A DNA stretch of 64,000 bases. It comes from Thalassia testudinum (taxonomy: Eukaryota; Streptophyta; Magnoliopsida; Alismatales; Hydrocharitaceae). The notes under the pieces were generated by a model. It worked only from the letters and a program-made list of their open reading frames with translations, was not told the origin of the DNA and did not search any database. A program made the position numbers and the translations under genes. The DNA is taken from NCBI GenBank assembly GCA_037157565.1, contig JAZHRO010000013.1:76873501-76937500 (forward strand). Reading direction: 5' to 3'. Shown piece by piece: positions 56,782 through 64,000 of this stretch (its first letter is position 1; the number at the start of each line of letters is the position of its first letter).

Positions 56782-57403
56782 GGAGGAGTGAACCACGCCC
56801 CCCTTGGGCTTGCTAGGAGGAGACTATCTCTAGTTCAAGAAAAAGAGAAGGAGGATCCTTTTTAACTATGGGAGCAGCCGTAGTTGGAGCAAGGAGCATT
56901 CCCTCTTCACCATCATCATCATCCACGATTTGTGTTTTAATTTTTGTAGTTTTACTTTTTGTAGTAGAAGCTTTCCTCTACTTTTGTAAAACAGAAATCC
57001 GCTTAATATTAAGTTGCCTTCTCTACTTGGTGTAGCCTCTTCTTACTTTAGTTTTTAGCACTTTCACTCCCTCTTCTCAATTATCCTAGGCCTTCACGTG
57101 CCTAGGGTGAGCTTGAGAAGAGATTTTTCTTGTCACCTAGTAGTTAAATTAGATTGTCTTTTTCTACCACCATCATGCGATTGCCCCTTTATTTCAAAAA
57201 CCTAAAAAAATACATATTTGAAAAGATCAAAAAGAAAGGTGATTTCCGCATTTCCAAGCAAGAGATTGATTTATCAAATATTGCCTCCTTGGATGACCCT
57301 AGATACTCCCCTATCTTGGTTACAAATTTTAAAAGCGAATCTTTTTTTGTGCGTTGCAATGACTTAAAATCCTAAATTAACAAACCGCACAAAAAAGCGA
57401 TCA

Positions 57404-57488
57404 GGCTCTCTAGCAGTTATGTAGGAGCATTTAATGACTTAATCAGATCAAATTGAGCTAGTTATAGCTCATGATGGTGTTCCCATCA
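57404..57488 (-). mobile_element. E3 5' LTR, outer end
   Basis: GGCTCTCTAGCAGTTATGTAG to GTTCCCATCA continues the E3 LTR broken off at 43474; the E3 3' LTR has the same text uninterrupted at about 34668-34757. It ends with the palindrome TGATGG tgttc CCATCA. Confidence 0.88.
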
Positions 57489-58095
57489 ATACTCCCCTCG
57501 AAGATGCATAATAACATATCGTCTCCTTGGTGCTTGTCTCTTAGGATATCAAAATATCCTACCAAGGACATTTAAGCACCTTGTGCTAGTTCAGGTGCCA
57601 TGGGCAGGATTATCCCAAAATGTCGATTGCCAGGGCCTAAATTTAACTACAGAACGTCATGGGCGCACTATCCCAAAGTGTCAAAAGCCAGATTTCTAGG
57701 GGTTACCATGAGCAGTGCTATCTCAAAGCATCAAAAGCCAGGCACCCTTCGAGGATTGATGGTGGGGACTAAGAATCCGATACAAACCGTGTTTAAGGCC
57801 AATCCAATTTTGGATTTAGGGAAATATAAAAAGAAAAGAGAGAAAACTCTCAAAATGAAAAATCCCTCTCTATCTCTCTTACCAAAATGCATTGGCAAAT
57901 TGAACCTAGACTCACTACAAATACGCATGAGTGCTTTAACCACTGGGGTCAAGAACCTCAAGGCAATTTTTGCAGGCCTTAAAGACCTTCATGGCAGACC
58001 CAAGGTTGAGGTTGGTCAGGTTTGGATATTGGCTAGTACATGAATACCTCTAGGCCTATTATTGGCATTCTAATCTGATTTCTATAGAGTGGCAC
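57489..58095 (+). mobile_element. E1 3' noncoding region, second part
   Basis: Its first 306 bases duplicate 31861-32166, and it then continues the text missing there (TTTAAGGCCAATCC...), matching E2 23215-23510. It ends at GGCAC, the target of the solo LTR that follows. Confidence 0.75.
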
Positions 58096-58111
58096 TGTAA
58101 CGAGCGCGTGC

Positions 58112-59009
58112 CCCAGACGTCTTTTAAGACGTCTGGGAGGTGGCCCAGACGTCTGTAAAGACGTCTGGGATCACATCCAGACGTCTGACCAGACGTCCGG
58201 GATAGTTTACAGACGTCTGGCGAACAGTTATGCTCGCACGGGATATTCGTCTGCGCGCCTGTGCGCGCAGACCTGCGATCCTGCATCTTCTCTGCGGCTG
58301 CAGACGACTGCGACCGTCTCTCTCTCCTCTCCGCGCGGCGTTAAAAGAGGGGGGGGGCGCCTCCCCTCCCGTCTCCACCATCCTCCTCCTTCTCTCCTAC
58401 CTGTGCGCGAGAGCGAGCGGACGCGAGGGCGCAGCGGCAGCGGCAGCCGCAGTAGGCGCGGAGGAGCTGCGGCGTGCGAGGGCGGGGCTCTGCCGTGAGG
58501 GCGAGCTCGCCGGGAGCGGCTTGGCCGGCCGGCGGAGGGCGCAGGGGGCGCAGAGCGTCGCGGAGAGGGACCTGCTGCGGGCGGAGCAGCGGACGCGCGA
58601 GGTGCGACGCGGGCGGCGTCGCGAGCGGAGGCCGAGCAAGGTTCTGATTCTGGAAAAATTTCCAGAATCAGACGTCGGGACTGATATCCAGACGGCAAGG
58701 TCGACGTCTGTGAGATCATACAGACGTCTGAAAGGTGAGTTTCCGCTTTCTCCTTTTTGTCGACTGACCGTACTGAGGGAGGAGGGTTGGCTGTGCGCAG
58801 GTGTTCCGATTCGTCATCCTTTGCGAATCAGACGTCTGGAAGTTGTACCAGACGGCGGGAGTGACCTCCAGACGTCCGGAGTGACCATCGGACGTCTGGG
58901 ATCTAGGAGAGACGTCCCCACAGACTGCTGGACGTCCGGGGAACCAAGCCGAACAGGTAATTCTCTGATCCACCGTTTAAGACGTCTGGAAGGAGTTCCA
59001 GACGTCTGA
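58112..59009. repeat. Cluster of about 17 CAGACGTCTG-type palindromes
   Basis: The 10-base palindrome CAGACGTCTG and one-mismatch forms recur in four groups (58112-58220, 58668-58733, 58828-58938, 58980-59007). Pairs form longer hairpins, such as CCCAGACGTCTT/AAGACGTCTGGG at 58112-58137 and CCCAGACGTCT/AGACGTCTGGG at 58145-58169. Spacing is irregular, so it is not a simple tandem array. Confidence 0.85.
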
Positions 59010-59289
59010 TTTTGCACAGTATCGTCTTTCTCGACCCGTTTAGGGCCCGTTTGGGCTCCGTTTTCCGCGATTCGAGTTGCGTTCGTTTCAGAATGTATTC
59101 CTCTACCCGCCTACAGTAGCTATACACTGTTTTGAGACACTCCTTGTGTTTGATCCTTGTGATAGGACCTCGTTCGGTTGCAGTCTTGAGAGTCGCGGAG
59201 GCGCGCGGGATTCCCGACCACGCCCCCATTACTTCCGTTGTACCTGGTAGAGTGGTTTTAAGTATTAATAAAATCTGTTAAAGTATGGA

Positions 59290-59915
59290 ACCATAACTAG
59301 AACCTAGGGCATTGCATGAATCTTAGGAATGAGAAATATATGGAATGATAGCTCCTAGGTGTTGCATGAATCCTAGGGCCGGAAAACTAGATTGTATGAT
59401 AGATCCTAGGATATGGCATGAATCCTAGGATGGAAAAACTAGTGGAATGTATATTACTGCAGTCTTGGAAAAATGGAAAGGAATATATATAAAGCTGCCT
59501 GTAAATTTAATTAACATCTGCCTGTTATGCATAAGGAATCATGTTGAGATCATGGAATGTGAGAACGTGAATCTGGAAAGAGAAACATATGATGTTCTGA
59601 GATAAAAGAGCTGGAACCCTACGGGGAATTAGGAGTGGAACTCCTGGAAAGAAAAGGAATGGAACTGAGATGTAGTTTGTACTGTCTCTTGGGTACGCAG
59701 TACCAAGGGAAGTACCTGTACCTGTTTTAGTGCAGAGTGGGGCCAGCCGCCCCAGGGACCCGGGGTTAGGCTTGGCCGCTCTGTACCGACTTGTTGGCCC
59801 TCGTGTACGTAGTACCGAGGAGAGCTAGTAGTGTTAGGAGAGTACTAGCTACCCCACGGGCCCCGGGGTTCTGCTAGCCTCCTTCACCGACTTGTTAGGC
59901 CCACTAGGGCAAACC
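59290..59915. repeat. Two imperfect tandem repeats in the solo LTR
   Basis: 59295-59440 repeats a unit of about 50-55 bp around GCATGAATCCTAGG three times. 59690-59915 holds two copies of a unit of about 110 bp marked by GTACG(C/T)AGTACC, CCCGGGGTT and ACCGACTTGTT. Confidence 0.75.
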
Positions 59916-60789
59916 AGGGTAGTCAGGCGAGGGTGCGCGGACTGTGGAGGGGCAAGGCCCCGGTTTGGTTACTGTGGAGGGGTTGGACCCCTGTTACTGA
60001 GAGGGCTCTGCCCTGGTTCCGTGCTGTGCTTTGGGCGCACCCGTTAACGGAAACGACTGACCGCGTGCCAGTGCGGGCTAGCTACCTGTGCGCTTATCGC
60101 GCGTGCCGTAATCACCGTTACGTCTGTCAGTGACCTTGGGGTGGTTGACTGAGGGTAGGATCACCACGGGGGACTCTCCCGGCCAGGAGAGCACCACGTG
60201 CTACTTCTACTTTTGGAAAAGACTGCAATCAAGATCGTCCCACGAGGACATTCGAGATCAAGTAAAGGATCTGAGAAGTAAATGAAATAGTGAGAAAAAT
60301 TGAAAGATGTAAATAAAGGAAGTAATAGAACATAACAGCTACTGTACACTCTACTGTTGCCTTTAGTTAGTTTGCCACTCTACTCAGCGTTTTGCTGACG
60401 TGTTACACTCGTTACCTTTTTCAGGACCAGGTGTTGAGCAGCCAGGGTCGGCGGCTGCAGAGGACGCTGGGCCAAGTAGGGTCCAGTAGAGTTACCACAG
60501 CTTTGTACCTTCTTTTGTTTCTGTTCTAGTGAGTAGTTTTGTTTCCGCTGTACCTTCTTTACCTGCAGTTTTTGTTATATGATAAATGTTGTTTTACTGT
60601 TGTGGTGGGGCCTACTGTAGTAGTTTCTTTCCTTACTGCTGTACTTTCTTACTGTTAGTTATATTAATGCTGAATGTGGTTTATTTTACTGTCTTTTGGT
60701 TACTTCCTCGTTGGACGACTGGGTCTTGGGATTAGTCGAGTCGGTCCGGTTCTCGTGTCTCGTAGGGACTCGGGAACCGGGTCGTTACA

Positions 60790-60887
60790 GGCACAATCAG
60801 GCATCTAAACATCAAAAACATGATCTAGAGATCTAGTTCTTTCCATGAAATTTTGCTAGAGACTAGCAAAAGTTAGGCATAGGGGTA
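60790..60887 (+). mobile_element. E1 3' internal end with terminal polypurine tract
   Basis: GGCAC repeats the target site, then TCTAGAGATCTAG and ATTTTGCTAGAGACTAGC match the other family ends. The tract GTTAGGCATAGGGGTA is interrupted by one A compared with N1. Confidence 0.8.
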
Positions 60888-63235
60888 TGATAGTAACGCC
60901 ATCATTCATCATAATTAGTTTGAATTAGTGGGAATCAAGAGATAAATGCTCCTAGATGATCTCCTGAGGATCATAATTCCACTCTAATCCGTTCTGAAAA
61001 GAAGACAATAAAATAGGGTTAATTCTGCTCTTTTAACATCACATAAAAAATGTAGAGTAACCACGAGGTCACCAAGGGGTTAATTAGAGGTCAATTTAGC
61101 ATAAAATACCAAGAAGTCGGTCCACACTGACAGAAGCAGGGTTTTACGCATTTCGAGAATCGAAACAATTCACAAAACCCTAATTATCAACCCCACTTAA
61201 ATTGAAGAGGTTCTGATGAGGATTAAATCAATATAAACCTCCTAAAATTTATATAAAAATATTATAAAAGGTTTAGTATCCTTGCTTTGACCTAGTTTTC
61301 AATTTAGTCCCTAAAATATATATTTCTCACATTCAAACCCCTAACTTTCATTTTTATTGCATTACGGTCCCTATCTTTTATCATCTCCTTCATAAAACAG
61401 CCCCTGCCACCTCTCCATCTGAAACAAATCTTAGGTCGAGATTCAAGAGAGGAAATCTCTCTTGAATCTACACCAACTCCCTCCAAATTTGGTGGGATTG
61501 GTATTCAAGACATGGAGAATCCATTAAGCAAGATCTCGAGGGTTGAAATCAACCCTACAATTCAAGTGAATTCATGTTTTTTCCTAAACAAGTGCTCCCT
61601 GAAATCCTACTTCCTTGCGAGAATTCTTCTTAATTGAGCTCAAATCTGAGCTCTATATAAGCTCCCCTATGTTTCTATGTCCAGTTAGTCAAGTTTAGGC
61701 CCAAAAATCCCCTATTCTTCCCTTCTCTAGCCACCCTCCAACTCGACTCTAGCGACCTCCTCCACTACCTTCCTTAGGCCAGCCAACAGCCAAATTGGCT
61801 AGTTCTTCTTCTTCCTCGTCTCCATCCGATGAGGGCCAACCAAAGCCCCATCAATTCTGACCTCTTCTTTGTCGTTGTCTCCCTCATCGGAGCTCCCTTC
61901 GTCCTCGGCACTGGCCAATCAAAGACGACATAATTCCTTACCCTATTCATCCAATAACTAGGCTCTTCCCCTTCGTCTCACTCTCTAGCATCGATTCCAC
62001 CCCTAACCTTCCCAATTCAGCTGCTAAACCACGCTCTCCCCCATCGTCTTCTTCACATCCGACAAAGCTCCGGTGATCTTCGCCCGGCTGCCACACACAC
62101 CCACACCACTCGCAACCACTCCCATAAGCTCACCCACATTCAGGGGAGCAAAAAGCCCTCAAGCAATTGAGGGCTTTACTCACCCAAACTCTCGCCTGAC
62201 CAACCCACCTTCTCGCCGTAATCCCCAACTTCGGCTGATCGCCATACATCGCCAATCATCATGACAACACCGTCGTTACATTCCTTGCCTTGCAATGTTT
62301 ATTTTGAACTTGTTTAATTGGGGTGATAATCCCATTTTAATGCTTTCAAGGTATGATCGGATCGACACCATCATCGATGTCTTCTCCGATAGTGTTCATC
62401 CTCTTCCAGCCATGACCCAACATCAAACCACTTGCATTCAGCGCGATTTCATCTTCTGAAGATCTTCGCATCAACAATCAAGAAAGAAGCTGTGAGGCAC
62501 AGCATCAATTCGCAAGTGGAATCATCTGCAGCTGTGCGAAGACGAGGGCCTCTATTTAGTCCCACATCATGGGTACTAAAAACGAAAACTTGCATAAGAG
62601 GCAATTGTGCCATGGGCTCTTTGCCTCATGACACAAGGGTGAGGTCCCTCTCACCTTACCCTTTACACTCCTCACTCACTGCCCACAACCGGTGAGCCTG
62701 ACCCGACCTGGATTCATTTACCTGATTAGCAACCTGATTAAAGGAAGATCTGAGGAGGGTGGGGGGCGATTTTGCACTGTAGCCTCGAGATGCATGCCTA
62801 TATATGGCTTGGTTGACGTCTGATACTGTGGACATATTGACCTTAAGGATTAGTGGTTCACTGTTGGAAAATTTGGCTTGGTTGAGGCATTGAGGATCTT
62901 GTGATATGTACTTAAATGTGGGAATTAAGTGGTGATTCAAATGACCATTTTTAGGTTTTAAAATCTTCTTTTTATCTCATTGACCTTTTGAGATACAATT
63001 GCTACTATTGAATATCATTTTGAGTAGATTCTATTCATTGAATATCTTTATTGTAATTAATCATTGTACTCATCTGTTTCATATTTCGATTAGTATGTGA
63101 ATTTCACATTTGCTCCCTACGAATGACCTCAAACTCACTTCTATTTTCAAGATTATAAATTTAAATGTTGTATCAATTTTCGTCACTGTACTACGATGCA
63201 TTATTTTCCAAAACTCGACGATCTTCGACCCAACA
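60888..63235 (+). mobile_element. E1 3' LTR
   Basis: TGATAGTAACGCC to CGACCCAACA, 2348 bp, beginning right after the polypurine tract. TATA box at 61654. The end (62810-63235) aligns with the E1 5' LTR remnants and shows the state before the 8153 solo LTR inserted. TTTCC follows on the right as the possible target duplication, whose partner was not found. Confidence 0.88.
61654..61661 (+). promoter_or_regulatory. TATA box of the E1 3' LTR
   Basis: TATATAAG in GAGCTCTATATAAGCTCCCC; the flanks GAGCT/AGCTC form a palindrome around the box. Confidence 0.6.
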
Positions 63236-63478
63236 TTTCCTTGATTTCCTCTTCTGTGTGCACTAGTCCTTCAGAAATTTAGCATAGGATGGGATTTGCT
63301 TGATAGTTTCCAATAGAGGCAAGTTAATGTGAACTTGTTTGAATGTCTCCATTATTTCTTCCATCCTATCTTGGGCTCCAGATGAGCTAGCAAAAGGTGC
63401 CTCAAGGGTGGATAAGTGCTCAGGAAAGGGCACTCTCAGCCTTTGGGTGGAGGGGTTGTCATGGCAGGACAGGGGCGG
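63236..63478 (-). pseudogene. gag: Tat/Athila-type gag fragment (C-terminal region before protease)
   Basis: On the minus strand it reads VPFPEHLS, then RMEEIMETFKQVHINLPLLE, then TIKQIPSYAKFLKD, a stop, and CTQKRKSRK. This matches the Ty3/gypsy segment between nucleocapsid and protease (FP.RL...F...F..L.INIP....L.Q.P.YAKFLKDLLT.KRK). The fragment is cut by E1 on one side and by an LTR on the other, so it is the older sequence into which both inserted. Confidence 0.85.
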
Positions 63479-64000
63479 TGATAAATGTCAGTTTATCATC
63501 ATTCTTATGCCCCAAAACTAACCTAGCTCTTAGGGTTTTAACTCCACAAACAGGGTTTCGGGCTACATTTAGTCATTTAACTAGGATAGGCATGCATTGC
63601 ATTTTAGTTCTACTTTTAATATGTTTACTTGAGTGTCAGGGATAGACAGAGAGTCAGATCCCACATACCTTAACACTCAGGAAGGCAGAAGATGAAGAAG
63701 AAGCTCTTATCAGCTGGATTCCAACTAGATCCAGGTCATCTCAGCTGGATCCCAGCTAGATCCAGCTCATCCAAGCTGGATCCTAGCTCCTTCTCGCTAG
63801 ATTAACTCACCCTTAGCTCCATTCAGCTCATTTCAGCTGAATGGTAGCTCTAACTAGTTCACCTTAGCTCCATTCAGCTCACCTCAGCTAAATGGTAGCT
63901 CAAACTGGCTAAAGACAGTTAATCTCAACTCCATTCCAACTCTTCCAACTCAAAAGAGTTCACTGGAAGTTCAACCTGACTAGGACTAGCTACTAACATT
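63479..64000 (+). mobile_element. Start of a family G LTR, cut by the window end
   Basis: TGATAAATGTCAGTTTATCATCATTCTTATGC matches 43475 onwards, including GGCATGCATTGCA and CACTCAGGAAGG. It then enters an AGCT-rich stretch with repeats of AGCTGGATCC/TAGATCCAGCTCAT. Confidence 0.8.

Larger units (their letters stand above)
54973..57403. mobile_element. Unresolved LTR-like composite to the right of N1
   Basis: The first bases continue the family G LTR across the N1 insertion (GCATAA joined to CATGG). From about 55050 the text differs, with a new U3-like stretch, nested hairpin, TATA box at 55883 and an LTR-end-like phrase (CCTGAGTTCAACCC to TTTATTTGTTGAAC) at 56433-56480. 56530-57403 contains a hairpin array and ends AAGCGATCA before the E3 LTR resumes. 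I could not find matching target duplications. No gene is recognised; frames up to 99 codons run through the hairpins. Confidence 0.45.
32167..57488 (-). mobile_element. E3: polymerase-bearing, gag-less Athila/Tat-like element, split by younger LTR material
   Basis: On the minus strand E3 reads: 5' LTR (57488-57404 and 43474-41059), primer-binding site (41055-41038), leader, protease, reverse transcriptase, RNase H, integrase, 3' region with two polypurine tracts, and 3' LTR (34757-32167). There is no gag: the leader passes directly into protease at about 40000. The LTRs differ by roughly 10% by eye and the polymerase has many stops, so E3 is old and dead. The insert 43475-57403 in its 5' LTR holds unrelated LTR sequence and N1. 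Flanks show a 306-bp repeat instead of a 5-bp TSD. Confidence 0.8.
58096..60789. mobile_element. Solo LTR of a distinct family (Tekay/Del-like ends), TSD GGCAC
   Basis: The 2694-bp insert starts TGTAACGAGC and ends GGGTCGTTACA, flanked by GGCAC at 58091-58095 and 60790-60794. The TGTAACG/CGTTACA ends resemble LTRs of Del/Tekay chromoviruses, but no internal sequence is available to prove this. It has a cluster of GACGTC palindromes, a GC-rich section (58320-58640), two kinds of imperfect tandem repeats, and TATATATAAAG at 59484-59494. The 259-codon frame at 58230 is a GC-rich noncoding translation. Confidence 0.85.
7655..63235 (+). mobile_element. E1: old outer LTR retrotransposon hosting nearly all other insertions
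   Basis: E1 can be reassembled across its insertions: 5' LTR remnant (7655-8152 and 10881-10948), primer-binding site 10952, leader, ORF 14938-16365 continuing at 29609-29914, a 3' region to 32166 and again from 57489 to 60887, and 3' LTR 60888-63235. The two LTRs, compared over about 350 bp (7800-8152 with 62810-63165), are roughly 93% identical by eye, consistent with an old element. It encodes only the unknown ORF family, without polymerase. It sits in a Tat-like gag on its right; the beginning of its 5' LTR was not found. Confidence 0.75.

Noticed and set aside
58112..58220. A CRISPR-like array of palindromic repeats
   Set aside because: The sequence is eukaryotic, spacing is irregular, repeats are 8-12 bases and there are no unique spacers of constant length.
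58230..59009. A 259-codon Arg/Ala-rich frame
   Set aside because: It lies in the GC-rich part of a solo LTR bounded by a 5-bp target duplication. Composition explains the openness and no motif is visible.
58096..60789. A DNA transposon, because of the inverted ends TGTAACG/CGTTACA
   Set aside because: A 5-bp target duplication, TG...CA ends and LTR-like length and content fit a solo LTR better; no transposase is encoded. Not fully excluded.

Overview
The window is plant nuclear DNA made almost entirely of nested retrotransposons; I find no credible host gene. Support for a flowering plant: 2.3-2.8 kb LTRs bounded by TG...CA, primer-binding sites matching the 3' end of plant tRNA-Asp, an Athila/Tat-like Ty3/gypsy polymerase (FMDDF reverse transcriptase motif), a 5'-truncated L1-type LINE, and gag remnants of Ty1/copia and Tat type. 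The species cannot be named from this sequence.

Layout, outside in. Bases 1-2699 are the 3' tip and 3' LTR (family A) of an element that starts before the window; it abuts a decayed copia gag (2702-2960). An old element E1 runs from about 7655 to 63235. Its 5' LTR was broken by a solo LTR (8153-10875, TSD AAATG), and its leader by a second solo LTR (10979-13772, TSD CGCGT) 9 bp after the primer-binding site. Its single ORF was broken by E2 (16366-29603, TSD TTGTC). Its 3' region was broken by a LINE (30331-31356, 17-bp TSD), by E3 (32167-57488) and by a solo LTR of another family (58096-60789, TSD GGCAC). E2 is itself interrupted by a solo LTR (23614-25912, TSD GGTAT) and rearranged at its right end. 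E3, on the minus strand, carries a dead polymerase and no gag; its 5' LTR was split by further LTR material, and into that inserted the youngest element, N1. Right of E1 lie a Tat-like gag fragment and the start of another LTR.

N1 (45024-54967, minus strand, TSD CATAA) is intact and very recent: its 2.7-kb LTRs differ by one substitution and two microsatellite-unit changes. It has a perfect tRNA-Asp primer site, a polypurine tract and one open 620-codon ORF, but no protease, reverse transcriptase or integrase. The same ORF, decayed, occurs in E1 and E2. I do not recognise it as a classical gag. N1, E1, E2 and the polymerase-bearing E3 share a leader block and a 3' region. This suggests, as inference, that ORF-only elements are mobilised in trans by polymerase-bearing relatives.

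A second theme is DNA/RNA secondary structure in the LTRs: a small palindrome at the outer U3 end whose arms co-vary between families, arrays of long hairpins just upstream of TATA boxes, hairpins in the transcribed leader, and a multi-hairpin array at 56559-56781.
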